A stretch of DNA of 64,000 nucleotides from Streptomyces brevispora (lineage in GTDB: Bacteria; Actinomycetota; Actinomycetes; Streptomycetales; Streptomycetaceae). The stretch spans positions 186,001-250,000 of the forward strand of contig NZ_VIWW01000002.1 in the NCBI RefSeq assembly GCF_007829885.1, read 5' to 3'. The notes below the pieces were generated by a model. The model was not told the DNA's origin. It worked only from the letters and a program-made list of their open reading frames with translations, and made no database searches. The position numbers and the translations under genes are program-made. Of this stretch, positions 29,238 through 37,828 are shown one piece after another (positions within the stretch are counted from its first letter, which is position 1; the number at the start of each line of letters is the position of its first letter).

Positions 29238-29744
29238 ATGACGGCATCACCCGAGCTCGGCCATACCCGTACGGCATCCCCGGACCTCCTTCGCTCCGTG
29301 TTCCGGCAGCACGCCGCCGGAGTCGCCGTGATCACCGCCGCCGGTGACCGGCCGGTCGGCTTCACGGCGACCTCCCTCAACTCCGTGGCCGCCGAGCCAC
29401 CGCTCATCTCCTTCGGCGTGGGGACCTCGTCCTCCAGCTGGCCGGTCATCGCGGAGGCGGAGCACATCGGCGTCCACGTACTCGGCGAGCATCAGCAGGA
29501 GCTGGCCGCCACCTTCGCGCGCAGCGGCGCCGACCGGTTCGGTCCGTCCACCTATTGGCGCAGTGGGCCGGAAGGTGTTCCGGTGCTGGACGGCGTGCTG
29601 GCATGGCTGGTGTGCCGGGTCGTGGCGCGGATTCCGGCGGGGGACCACCGGATCGTGATCGCCCAGGCGGTGGTCGGGGATCCGGCCGGATCCGGGCGGC
29701 CGCTTGTCTATCACCAGGGACGGTTCACGGCTCTGCGAGACTGA
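29238..29744 (+). CDS. Flavin reductase-like FMN-binding protein
   Basis: The 168-residue protein has the split-barrel flavin reductase fold, with FRQHAAGVAVITA and GFTATSLNSVAAEPPLISFG forming the FMN site and RIVIAQAVVG near the end. It uses NAD(P)H to reduce free flavin for a partner monooxygenase, none of which is adjacent. The ATG at 29238 follows GAAGGACG at a rather long distance; an ATG at 29184 is possible but overlaps the leader peptide. Confidence 0.85.
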   Translation: MTASPELGHTRTASPDLLRSVFRQHAAGVAVITAAGDRPVGFTATSLNSVAAEPPLISFGVGTSSSSWPVIAEAEHIGVHVLGEHQQELAATFARSGADRFGPSTYWRSGPEGVPVLDGVLAWLVCRVVARIPAGDHRIVIAQAVVGDPAGSGRPLVYHQGRFTALRD

Positions 29745-29834
29745 GAACCCCTTGGTGGCACATGGGCGCCGGGCGTTGGGCAGATCACAGTGCAAAGCGC
29801 TTGCTTATAGGGCATGCACTGGGTGTACTGGCGA

Positions 29835-29844
29835 GTAATATTAC
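29835..29844. promoter_or_regulatory. AT-rich palindrome upstream of etfBA
   Basis: GTAATATTAC is a perfect 10-bp palindrome in an unusually AT-rich patch (29800-29850), about 100 nt upstream of the etfB start. It could be an operator or part of a promoter. Neither is shown by sequence alone. Confidence 0.35.
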
Positions 29845-29945
29845 GGTCGGAGCGCCAGCCGCCCCGACCGGAAATCGCCCCATCAGGCGCCTATGCTGCG
29901 TGCAACAAGGCAGCCCGGAAATGACGATGCAGTAGGAGAGCCGGC

Positions 29946-30731
29946 GTGAGCTTGAGGATCGTTGTCTGTGTGAAGTACGTGCCCGACGCGACCGGTGACC
30001 GGCATTTCGCCGATGACCTGACGTTGGATCGTGAGGATGTCGACGGTCTGTTGTCGGAGCTGGATGAGTACGCGGTCGAGCAGGCGTTGCAGATCGCGGA
30101 CGAGGCTGATGATGCGGAGGTCACTGTGTTGACGGTGGGTCCGGAGGATGCCAAGGACGCGTTGCGCAAGGCGTTGTCGATGGGTGCGGACAAGGCTGTT
30201 CACGTCGAGGACGACGATCTTCACGGTACGGATGCGGTGGGTACGTCGTTGGTGCTGGCGAGGGCGGTCGAGAAGACGGGTTATGACCTGGTGATCTCGG
30301 GGATGGCGTCGACGGACGGCGCGATGGGTGTGGTTCCGGCGCTGCTCGCGGAGCGGTTGGGGGTGGCGCAGGTGACGTTGTTGTCGGAGGTGGCGGTTGA
30401 GGGTGGTGTGGTGACCGGGCGTCGTGATGGTGATACCGCGTCCGAGCGGGTTGAGGCGTCGTTGCCGGCGGTGGTGTCGGTGACGGATCAGTCGGGTGAG
30501 GCCCGGTATCCGTCGTTCAAGGGGATCATGGCGGCGAAGAAGAAGCCGGTGGTGTCGCTGGATCTGGGTGATCTGGGTCTGGATGCGGGTGAGGTGGGTC
30601 TGGGTGGTGCGTGGACGGTGGTGGATTCGGCGGTGCAGCGTCCGGCGCGGACGGCGGGCACGATCGTGAAGGACGAGGGTGAGGGCGGCAAGCGGCTGGC
30701 CGAGTTCCTGGCGGGTCAGAAGTTCATCTGA
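29946..30731 (+). CDS. etfB: Electron transfer flavoprotein subunit beta
   Basis: The 261-residue protein begins with RIVVCVKYVPDATGD and continues with NEYAVEQAL-like and VTVLTVGPEDAKDALRKAL segments typical of EtfB. With EtfA it carries FAD and passes electrons from acyl-CoA and other dehydrogenases to the membrane quinone pool. The GTG start has AGGAGAG upstream. The sense strand is unusually rich in G and T (GGT, GTG, GCG codons), unlike its C-ending neighbours. Confidence 0.92.
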   Translation: MSLRIVVCVKYVPDATGDRHFADDLTLDREDVDGLLSELDEYAVEQALQIADEADDAEVTVLTVGPEDAKDALRKALSMGADKAVHVEDDDLHGTDAVGTSLVLARAVEKTGYDLVISGMASTDGAMGVVPALLAERLGVAQVTLLSEVAVEGGVVTGRRDGDTASERVEASLPAVVSVTDQSGEARYPSFKGIMAAKKKPVVSLDLGDLGLDAGEVGLGGAWTVVDSAVQRPARTAGTIVKDEGEGGKRLAEFLAGQKFI

Positions 30732-30811
30732 GCCGGTTGTCCGTTTCTCGTTGTCCGTTGTCGTTGTCTGTCCTGGTTGTTTCGTCTCGATCTGCGGGAG
30801 ATTGAAGTTTC

Positions 30812-31774
30812 ATGGCTGAGGTTCTCGTCTTTGTCGATCATGTGGATGGTGCGGTCCGCAAGCCCACGCTGGAGCTTTTGACGCTGGCGCGTCGGATCGG
30901 TGATCCGGTCGCGGTGGTGCTGGGTGGTGGTGCGGGGGTGGCTGCCGGTGTGCTGGCGGAGCATGGTGCGGTGAGGGTTCTGGCCGCGGATGCGCCGGAG
31001 TTCGCGGAGTTCCTTGTGGTGCCGAAGGTGGATGCGCTGCAGGCCGCGGTCGAGGTGGTGTCGCCGGTGGCGGTGTTGCTGCCGTCGTCGGCGGAGAACA
31101 AGGAGATCGCGGCGAGGCTCGCGGTCCGGATCGGTTCGGGGATCATCACGGACGCGACGGATCTGGAGGCCGGTGAGGAGGGTGTGGTTGCGACGCAGTC
31201 GGCGTTCGCCGCTTCGTTCACCACGAAGTCCCGGGTGTCGCGGGGTGCTGCGGTTGTCACGGTGAAGCCGAACTCGGCTCCGGTCGAGGCTGCTCCGGCG
31301 GCGGGTGTGGTGGAGGAGTTGGTGGTGGTGTTCTCGGCGCTGGCGCGGGGGACGAAGGTGCTGTCGCGGACGCCGCGTGAGTCGACGGGGCGTCCGGAGC
31401 TGACGGAGGCGGCGATCGTGGTGTCGGGTGGCCGGGGTGTCAATGGTGCGGACAACTTCCGTGTCATCGAGGCGCTCGCGGACTCGCTGGGTGCTGCGGT
31501 GGGTGCCTCGCGTGCGGCGGTGGACGCGGGCTGGTACCCGCACACCAACCAGGTCGGGCAGACCGGGAAGTCGGTCTCGCCGCAGTTGTACATCGCTTCC
31601 GGTATTTCGGGGGCGATCCAGCACCGGGCCGGTATGCAGACGTCCAAGACGATCGTCGCGATCAACAAGGACGCCGAGGCCCCGATCTTCGACCTCGTCG
31701 ACTACGGCGTCGTCGGTGACCTCTTCAACGTCGTCCCCCAGCTCACCGACGAGGTCACCGCCCGCAAGAACTGA
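30812..31774 (+). CDS. etfA: Electron transfer flavoprotein subunit alpha
   Basis: The 320-residue protein has the EtfA C-terminal FAD-binding block GQTGKSVSPQLYIASGISGA followed by IQHRAGMQ and FDLVDYGVVGDLF. It follows etfB by 80 nt with a likely ribosome-binding GGGAG. The first ~240 codons are G/T-rich like etfB. From about 31540 the codons return to the C-ending style of the rest of the window. Confidence 0.93.
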   Translation: MAEVLVFVDHVDGAVRKPTLELLTLARRIGDPVAVVLGGGAGVAAGVLAEHGAVRVLAADAPEFAEFLVVPKVDALQAAVEVVSPVAVLLPSSAENKEIAARLAVRIGSGIITDATDLEAGEEGVVATQSAFAASFTTKSRVSRGAAVVTVKPNSAPVEAAPAAGVVEELVVVFSALARGTKVLSRTPRESTGRPELTEAAIVVSGGRGVNGADNFRVIEALADSLGAAVGASRAAVDAGWYPHTNQVGQTGKSVSPQLYIASGISGAIQHRAGMQTSKTIVAINKDAEAPIFDLVDYGVVGDLFNVVPQLTDEVTARKN

Positions 31775-31816
31775 CCCGCCGGACAGCACACGGCACACAG
31801 GCACGACCCGCAGTCC

Positions 31817-31848
31817 GGGGCCGCACGGTGAACCCACCGCGCGGCCCC
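31817..31848 (+). terminator. Terminator of the etfBA operon
   Basis: GGGGCCGC (31817-31824) pairs with GCGGCCCC (31841-31848), and CGGTG inside pairs with CACCG, leaving an AACC tetraloop and one mismatch. It lies 42 nt after the etfA stop. Confidence 0.8.
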
Positions 31849-31867
31849 GCAGCCCTTCCGGTCGCCA

Positions 31868-31894
31868 TTGACGCAGGTACGGCAGCCTTATAAC
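31868..31894 (+). promoter_or_regulatory. Possible promoter for the DUF6986 gene
   Basis: TTGACG (31868-31873) and TATAAC (31889-31894) are good boxes but only 15 nt apart, shorter than usual. The downstream start is at 31956. Confidence 0.4.
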
Positions 31895-31955
31895 TTCACC
31901 ATATGGATTGTTGATTCCGGGAAGCGGAAACAGCGAGAGCGTGGAGGGTGCGGAA

Positions 31956-33254
31956 ATGGGCCAGCAGGAGATGGTGGCGACGAGCCTCGCCGGTGCGGTC
32001 AGCGACGGGATCAGTGCCTCCCTCACCGAGGTGGACGCCGAACTCGCCCGCCGCTACCCCGGCGATCCCGGGACCCGTCAGCCCGTCCACACGGTCTACG
32101 TCCCCGGGGACACCTTCACCGCCGGCACCATCCGCTCCTGGGGCGACCAGGCACTGAAGGCCCTCGACGAGCACGCCCCCGACGCGGCCTCCCTCGCCGC
32201 GGTCCTCGGCATCCCGGACGAGCTCGCCGTGGCCGTCCACGACCGGGTGCGCGCCAAGCTGGAGCGCGAGCCGGTCGAGGACCTGCGGATCGACTTCGAG
32301 GACGGCTACGGTCCCCACTCCGACGCGGAGGAGGACGAGGCCGCGGCCCGGGCGGCGCGGCTGATCTCCGATGCGTACGGCAACGGCACGGCCGCCCCGT
32401 ACATGGGCATCCGGATGAAGTGCATGGAAGCCGCCGTGCGGGACCGGGGAATCCGCACCACCGATGTCTTCCTCAGCGGCCTGATGCGGGCGGGCGGGCT
32501 TCCGGCCGGGCTTGTGCTCACGCTGCCGAAGGTGACGTACCCCGAACAGGTCACCGCCTTCGTCCAACTCCTCGAAGCCTTCGAGAAGGTGCACGGGCTG
32601 CCCTCGGGACGGCTCGGCTTCGAGATCCAGATCGAGACCAGCCAGTCCATCGTGGCCGCCGACGGCACCGCCGCCGTGGCCCGGATGATCGACGCCGCGC
32701 AGGGCCGCGCGACCGGGCTGCACTACGGAACGTTCGACTACAGCGCCTGTGTCGGCGTCAGTGCCGCCTACCAGGCGAGCGACCACCCGGCGGCCGACCA
32801 CGCCAAGGCCGTCATGCAGGTGGCCGCCGCGGGCACCGGCGTACGTGTCAGCGACGGCTCGACCAACGTGCTGCCCGTCGGCCCGACCTCGCAGGTCCAC
32901 GACGCCTGGCGGCTGCACTACGGCCTCACCCGGCGAGCCCTGGCCCGCGCCTACTACCAGGGCTGGGACATGCACCCGGGCCATCTGCCGACCCGTTACG
33001 CGGCCGTCTACACGTTCTACCGCGAGGGCCTGGAGCAGGCCGCGGCCCGGCTTGCCGCGTACGTGGCCAAGGCGGGCGGCGACGTGATGGACGAACCCGC
33101 CACCGCCAAGGCGCTCAGCGGCTACCTGCTGCGTGGCATCGACTGCGGCGCCCTGGGCACCGCGGAGGTGGCCCGGCTGACCGGGCTGACCCGCGCGGAC
33201 CTCGACGGCTTCGCCTCACCGAGGCGCGGCGGGCTGACGGTCATGGCGCCGTAG
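31956..33254 (+). CDS. DUF6986 / HpcH-HpaI-like aldolase family protein
   Basis: The 432-residue protein resembles the TIM-barrel citrate lyase/HpcH aldolase superfamily, with RIDFEDGYGPHSDAEEDEAA and GFEIQIETSQSI supplying acidic residues expected to bind a divalent metal. The ATG at 31956 follows GGAGGG; a GTG-type start 48 nt earlier is less likely. The reaction is unknown; C-C lyase activity on an acyl-CoA or oxo-acid is the family expectation. It is convergent with the LacI gene over a shared terminator. Confidence 0.8.
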   Translation: MGQQEMVATSLAGAVSDGISASLTEVDAELARRYPGDPGTRQPVHTVYVPGDTFTAGTIRSWGDQALKALDEHAPDAASLAAVLGIPDELAVAVHDRVRAKLEREPVEDLRIDFEDGYGPHSDAEEDEAAARAARLISDAYGNGTAAPYMGIRMKCMEAAVRDRGIRTTDVFLSGLMRAGGLPAGLVLTLPKVTYPEQVTAFVQLLEAFEKVHGLPSGRLGFEIQIETSQSIVAADGTAAVARMIDAAQGRATGLHYGTFDYSACVGVSAAYQASDHPAADHAKAVMQVAAAGTGVRVSDGSTNVLPVGPTSQVHDAWRLHYGLTRRALARAYYQGWDMHPGHLPTRYAAVYTFYREGLEQAAARLAAYVAKAGGDVMDEPATAKALSGYLLRGIDCGALGTAEVARLTGLTRADLDGFASPRRGGLTVMAP

Positions 33255-33272
33255 CCGGTACCGCCGTCCATG

Positions 33273-33324
33273 GAGCCTCTCGGGTGACCTCTGATCGGGC
33301 GATCGAGGGTCACCCGACAGGCTC
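33273..33324. terminator. Bidirectional terminator between DUF6986 and LacI genes
   Basis: GAGCCT and TCGGGTGACC on the left (33273-33289) pair with GGTCACCCGA and AGGCTC on the right (33308-33324), with one C-C mismatch and an 18-nt loop. Confidence 0.8.
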
Positions 33325-33339
33325 TTCGCGGCCCCGCGC

Positions 33340-34455
33340 TCAGGACGGGCGCAGTTCGCCCGAACCGCGCGGGATGAGCTTGGTGGGGAGCTCCACACGC
33401 ACCGGTGCGTGGTCGGCGCCGTCGAGCCGGCGGAAGAGGTGCTCGGCCGCGGTGCGGCCGACGGCGGCGGCGTCCTGGGAGATGACGGTGATGCCGAGCA
33501 GGTCCGCGAGCTCGATGTCGTCGAAACCGACCAGGGCCACCGGGCGCTCCCGGCCGGCCAGGGCGCGTACCGCGGTCACCGTCACCCGGTTGTTGCCCGC
33601 GAACAGTGCGGTGACCGGTTCCGGGCCGCTGAGCATGGTCTCGACGGCCCGGCGGACCCGGTCGGGTTCCGTGGAGCCGAGTGAGACCCAGGAGTCCTGC
33701 ACGGCTATTCCGGCGTCGGTCATGGCGGTGTGATACCCGCGCAACCGCTCGGTGGCGGTGTGGATGCGGGGCTGGTCACCGATGAACCCGATCCGGTGGT
33801 GGCCGTGCGCGATCAGATGGGCGACGCCCTGACGCGAGCCGCCGAAACTGTCCGAGAGCACCATGTCGGCATCGATCCGGCCCGCCGGCCGGTCCACGAA
33901 GACGGTCGCGATGCCGGCCCTGATCTCCTGCTCCAGATAGCGGTGGTCGTCGCCGGCCGGAATCACGATGAGCCCGTCGACCCGGCGCGCACACAGCGCG
34001 AGCACGAGCTCCTGCTCGCGCTCCGGGTCCTCGGCGCTCGAACCGTTGATGAGCAGGGCGCCGTGCGCACGGGCGACCTCCTCGACGGCGCGGCTCAGCG
34101 GCCCGTAGAAGGGGTCGGCGAGGTCCTCCAGGACGAGCCCGATGGAGGCGGTACGGCCCTTGCGCAGCACGCGCGCGCTGTCGTTGCGGCGGAAGCCCAG
34201 CGCGTCGATGGCCTCCTGGACCCGGCGCACGGTGTCGGGCGTGACGCCCGGCTCGCTGTTGACCACGCGGGAGACCGTCTTGAGCCCTACTCCGGCACGC
34301 GCGGCCACATCCTTCATGGTCGGCCGGTTGCCGTAACGGGGCTCGGGGTGACGGGTGGTCTCGGCCACGGTGCGCTGTCCTGTCGTCGGGTGCGGGCTGT
34401 CCGGCGGGGCCGCGGGGAGTAGCGCGGACGGGCCGGAGGCTGTGGCGTCGAGCAT
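33340..34455 (-). CDS. LacI-family regulator of the alpha-galactoside cluster
   Basis: A LacI helix-turn-helix (TMKDVAARAGVGLKTVSRVV) lies about 45 residues after the first ATG, followed by the periplasmic-binding effector domain (VALVGFDDIELADLL). The N-terminal extension is Pro/Thr-rich; a GTG at 34368 would remove most of it. It is divergent from a ROK kinase gene, with the palindrome GACAACGTTGTC between them. The nearby alpha-galactosidase and sugar importer are its probable targets. Confidence 0.88.
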   Translation of the reverse strand: MLDATASGPSALLPAAPPDSPHPTTGQRTVAETTRHPEPRYGNRPTMKDVAARAGVGLKTVSRVVNSEPGVTPDTVRRVQEAIDALGFRRNDSARVLRKGRTASIGLVLEDLADPFYGPLSRAVEEVARAHGALLINGSSAEDPEREQELVLALCARRVDGLIVIPAGDDHRYLEQEIRAGIATVFVDRPAGRIDADMVLSDSFGGSRQGVAHLIAHGHHRIGFIGDQPRIHTATERLRGYHTAMTDAGIAVQDSWVSLGSTEPDRVRRAVETMLSGPEPVTALFAGNNRVTVTAVRALAGRERPVALVGFDDIELADLLGITVISQDAAAVGRTAAEHLFRRLDGADHAPVRVELPTKLIPRGSGELRPS

Positions 34456-34463
34456 AGGCCCTG

Positions 34464-34475
34464 GACAACGTTGTC
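34464..34475. promoter_or_regulatory. Palindromic LacI-type operator
   Basis: GACAACGTTGTC is a perfect 12-bp palindrome in the divergent region between the LacI and ROK kinase genes, 9 nt upstream of the first LacI ATG. Its CAACGTTG core is the classical shape of LacI-family operators and suggests autoregulation plus control of the kinase gene. Confidence 0.6.
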
Positions 34476-34548
34476 AGCTGAATGGAGACTGGGCAGACTA
34501 TTTACTGAAGCCGCAGGTCCCACCCCTCACCATCCGGAGCCCACACCG

Positions 34549-35511
34549 ATGCATACCGACCTCGTCACCGCGCTGGACATCGGCGGCACCAAGATCGCCG
34601 GCGCGTTGGTGGACGGCAGCGGCACGCTCCTCGTACGCGCGCAGCGCCCGACCCCCGCCCGCGAGAGCGGGGAAAGGGTGATGGAGGCGGTCGGTGAAGT
34701 GCTGGCCGAGCTGACGGCCTCACCGCTGTGGGGGCGGGCCTCGGCCGTCGGGATCGGCAGCGCGGGCCCGGTGGACGCCTCCGCCGGGACGGTCAGCCCC
34801 GTCAACGTTCCCGGCTGGCGTGATTTCCCGCTGGTGGAGCGGGTGAGCAGGGCGGCCGGAGGGCTGCCGGTCGAGCTGGTCGGCGACGGCGTCGCGATGA
34901 CGGCGGCCGAGCACTGGCTCGGCGCGGCCCGCGGTTACGACAACGCGCTGTGCATGGTCGTGTCGACCGGTGTCGGCGGCGGGCTCGTCCTCGGCGGCAC
35001 CCTGCGGCCCGGCCCGAGCGGCAACGCGGGACACATCGGGCACATCAGCGTCGACCTGGACGGCGATCCCTGCCCGTGCGGTTCACGCGGCTGCGTCGAG
35101 CGCATCGCCAGTGGGCCCAACATCGCCCGCCGGGCACTGGAGGGTGGCTGGCGGCCCGGCCAGGACGGCGACGCTTCGGCCGCGGCGGTCGCGGTCGCCG
35201 CGAGGGCGGGGGACGCGGTCGCCGTGGCCTCCTTCGAGCGGGCCGCGCAGGCACTGGCCGCCGGTATCGCCGCGACGGCCACGCTGGTCGAGATCGACAT
35301 CGCGGTGATCGGCGGGGGAGTGGCCGGTGCGGGCGACGTCCTGTTCGCCCCACTGCGCAGCGCCCTGCGCCGCTACGCCACGCTCTCGTTCGTCCAGCAG
35401 CTGACGGTGACGCCCGCGGTCATGGGCAACGACGCGGGGCTGGTGGGCGCGGCGGCCGCGGCATTCGCGGCGCGGGCCGGCGCGGACGGGGCGGTCCCGG
35501 TACAGGTGTGA
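34549..35511 (+). CDS. ROK-family sugar kinase
   Basis: The 320-residue protein begins with the ATP-binding DIGGTKIAGALVD and has the ROK zinc motif in GHISVDLDGDPCPCGSRGC followed by VE. It has no DNA-binding domain, so it is a kinase, probably for glucose or another hexose released by the adjacent alpha-galactosidase. GGAG lies upstream of the ATG at 34549. Confidence 0.88.
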   Translation: MHTDLVTALDIGGTKIAGALVDGSGTLLVRAQRPTPARESGERVMEAVGEVLAELTASPLWGRASAVGIGSAGPVDASAGTVSPVNVPGWRDFPLVERVSRAAGGLPVELVGDGVAMTAAEHWLGAARGYDNALCMVVSTGVGGGLVLGGTLRPGPSGNAGHIGHISVDLDGDPCPCGSRGCVERIASGPNIARRALEGGWRPGQDGDASAAAVAVAARAGDAVAVASFERAAQALAAGIAATATLVEIDIAVIGGGVAGAGDVLFAPLRSALRRYATLSFVQQLTVTPAVMGNDAGLVGAAAAAFAARAGADGAVPVQV

Positions 35512-35570
35512 ATCGTCCCCGAGGAGCGGGCCCGAGGTGCCGGGTCCGCCCGTCGCACGCGGGTGCCCGG

Positions 35571-37619
35571 TCAGCAGCTGATGCGGAGGTCGCCCCAGTC
35601 CGCGTGGTCGGAGTCGACACCGTCCCCTCCGTCGGTGACCACCAGGCGTACGACCTGCGCACCGCTCACATCCGCCGAGACAGGCTGCGCCGGCATCGCG
35701 TTGGTCAGTACCCCGGTCGAGGCCGCCTTCGTGCCGTCCGCCCATATCTCGAAGGTCACACTTCCCTTGGTGCCCTTCTCGTCGTCCACGCCGACCCGGG
35801 CCGTCACGGTGCCGCACGCGCCGCCCGCGTAGTACTCGACCGTGCTGTCCGCGTGCACCCCCAGCCCCTTCGCGTACACCTCGCCGCCGATGGTGAGCGG
35901 ATTCCCGTCGCCCGCCGCGCTCTCACCGTTGCTGGTGTCCTTCTCGACCGGTCCGTAGCCGTTCGACGCGGAGAGCTGCGGCAGATCGCTCAGAAAGCCG
36001 CCGCCGGCCGGTGGTGCCACCACCACATGGGCCTGGAAGGGCACGGAGGCGCGCACGTGCTTCCCGGCGGGCGAGCGGTACCGCGCGGTGAGCGTCAGGT
36101 CGTAGGTGCCGGTGGTCGTGCCGGCCGGGGCCGTCACCCGCCAGCGCGTGGTCAGCGCCCGTCCGGTGGGCAGCGCCGCGGCGGTCGTCGCCGAGTCGGC
36201 CCGGACCTGCCAGCCCGACGGCCCGGTGAGCGCCGCCGAGACCTTCAGGGCGGGTGTACGGCCCAGATCGGTGACCGTGGTCGTCAGCGGTGCGGTGCGT
36301 CCGGCCTCGACCAACGGGCTTCCTTGCAGGCCGAGTTCAGCGGCCGGCGGATGTGAGGTCCAGGTGCTGTCGGCGGCGACGCGCAGCAGTACGGTGCCAT
36401 GTGCCGCGACGGTCGCCGAGATGTCGCCCGCCGTGTTGTAGTCCGTGTGCTCCCACAGATCACGCATCGTGTACGCGGCGGCCCGAGGCAGTCCCGCCGC
36501 CGTGGCCGTCGTCGAGATCCGCTGTGCGCTCCCGGTCTCGTTGAACAGCGCGACCACCCGGCTGCCGTCGCGCATCTCCTTGGTGACGACCCAGCGTCCC
36601 CCGTCGGAGGAGAGCACGGTCCCCTGCTTGCCCAGCGGGTCCTGGTCGACCGCGATGACCTCGTGGTTGGAGAGGATGTCGAACGTCTCGGGCGTCACCT
36701 TGCGCAGATCGGAGCCGATGAGGAGCGGGGCGGCCATCACCGACCACATGGAGAAGTGGGTGCGGTACTCCGTGTCCGTCATCCCGCCGTTCCCGACCTC
36801 CAGCATGTCGGGGTCGTTCCAGTGTCCGGGCCCCGCGGCTGCGGCGAGCGGCAGATTCTGCTTCATGATCGACAGCATGCTGCTCCAGCTGTCGTTGATG
36901 TCGCCCGTCGTGCGCCAGAGGTTGCCGAGCTCCGCGGCCCATTCCCAGGGCTTGTTCTGCCCCCATTCGCAGATGCTGTAGACGATGGGCCGGCCGGTGG
37001 CGGCAAGCGCGTCCCGCATCGTCGTATAGCGCTCTTTCGCGTCGACGCCCTGATTGTTGCAGTTGTCGTACTTGAGGTAGTCGACGCCCCAGTCGGCGAA
37101 CTGCCGCGCATCGCTGTACTCATGGCCGAGCGCGCCGGGAAGTCCGACACTGTCGCAGGTCTTGGTGCCCGCGCTGGTGTAAATGCCGAGCTTGAGGCCC
37201 TTCGAGTGGACGTAATCCGCGACGGACTTGATGCCGTTCGGGAATCGCGCCGGATCGGCCACCAGCTTGCCGTCCGCATTACGCTGCGGCACGGCCCAGC
37301 AGTCGTCCAGATTGACGAACTGATAGCCGGCGTCCTTGAGGCCCTTCTCGACGAAGATATCCGCGATGCCCTTGACCATCGACTCGTTGAACTCGGCCCG
37401 GCAATGGGTCGAGTTCCAGTTGTTGAACCCCATGGGGGGTGTGAGAGCGAGATCGCTGCCGGCCCGCGCGCCGGGAACGGACACCGGTGCGGGGGCCGGT
37501 TCCGGGGAATCCGCGGCGGCGGGGAAGGCGACCCCCGCCGCGCACAGGAGGCCTGCGGCCAGCGCTCCGATGACTCTGCGGCGGCCTGTGCGGGCTGTAC
37601 GGGTTGGAAGATGACGCAT
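35571..37619 (-). CDS. Secreted GH27 alpha-galactosidase with NPCBM domain
   Basis: The 682-residue protein has a signal peptide with RTGRRRVIGALAAG, possibly Tat-dependent, then a GH27 catalytic domain starting TPPMGFNNWNSTHC. The nucleophile Asp is in YLKYDNCNNQ (~185) and the acid/base Asp in WNDPDMLEVGN (~271). A beta-sandwich domain, a NEW3-like segment and a C-terminal NPCBM domain (YAKGLGVHADSTVEYYAGG) follow. The start at 37619 has GGAGG 8 nt upstream. It removes alpha-galactose from oligosaccharides outside the cell for uptake by the divergent importer. Confidence 0.93.
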   Translation of the reverse strand: MRHLPTRTARTGRRRVIGALAAGLLCAAGVAFPAAADSPEPAPAPVSVPGARAGSDLALTPPMGFNNWNSTHCRAEFNESMVKGIADIFVEKGLKDAGYQFVNLDDCWAVPQRNADGKLVADPARFPNGIKSVADYVHSKGLKLGIYTSAGTKTCDSVGLPGALGHEYSDARQFADWGVDYLKYDNCNNQGVDAKERYTTMRDALAATGRPIVYSICEWGQNKPWEWAAELGNLWRTTGDINDSWSSMLSIMKQNLPLAAAAGPGHWNDPDMLEVGNGGMTDTEYRTHFSMWSVMAAPLLIGSDLRKVTPETFDILSNHEVIAVDQDPLGKQGTVLSSDGGRWVVTKEMRDGSRVVALFNETGSAQRISTTATAAGLPRAAAYTMRDLWEHTDYNTAGDISATVAAHGTVLLRVAADSTWTSHPPAAELGLQGSPLVEAGRTAPLTTTVTDLGRTPALKVSAALTGPSGWQVRADSATTAAALPTGRALTTRWRVTAPAGTTTGTYDLTLTARYRSPAGKHVRASVPFQAHVVVAPPAGGGFLSDLPQLSASNGYGPVEKDTSNGESAAGDGNPLTIGGEVYAKGLGVHADSTVEYYAGGACGTVTARVGVDDEKGTKGSVTFEIWADGTKAASTGVLTNAMPAQPVSADVSGAQVVRLVVTDGGDGVDSDHADWGDLRISC

Positions 37620-37740
37620 CGTTACGTTCCTCCGGACTCGTGCCGAATCAGGTGACGACATGTGCACGCCAAGACGAGCGATTACGTTAGAGCGTGTTGA
37701 AGTCTGTTGGAAGAGGGGTGGCGCCGGTTGTTCGGTATCT

Positions 37741-37780
37741 CGTCAAAACCCTTGACGGGGACCCTGGTTGGGGGTGTGAT
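37741..37780 (+). promoter_or_regulatory. Promoter with inverted repeat over the -35 box
   Basis: TTGACG (37752-37757) and TGTGAT (37775-37780) are 17 nt apart. The -35 box is the right arm of CGTCAA-AACCC-TTGACG (37741-37757), so a dimeric repressor there would block the importer promoter. The repeat differs from the CAACGTTG palindrome near 34470. Confidence 0.5.
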
Positions 37781-37828
37781 CCAAGCGCACGTTCGGTTGT
37801 GTTGGGTTACCTTCCGGAGGAGGGGGTC

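Noticed and set aside
30716-32026. Possible gene antisense to etfA
   Set aside because: The G/T-rich sense strand makes the antisense frame open and Arg/His-rich, but it has no protein-like features, while EtfA is clear on the plus strand.
34549-35511. ROK protein at 34.5 kb as a transcription regulator
   Set aside because: It lacks a helix-turn-helix and retains the ATP-binding DIGGTK motif, so it is a kinase, unlike the ROK repressor at 55.2 kb.
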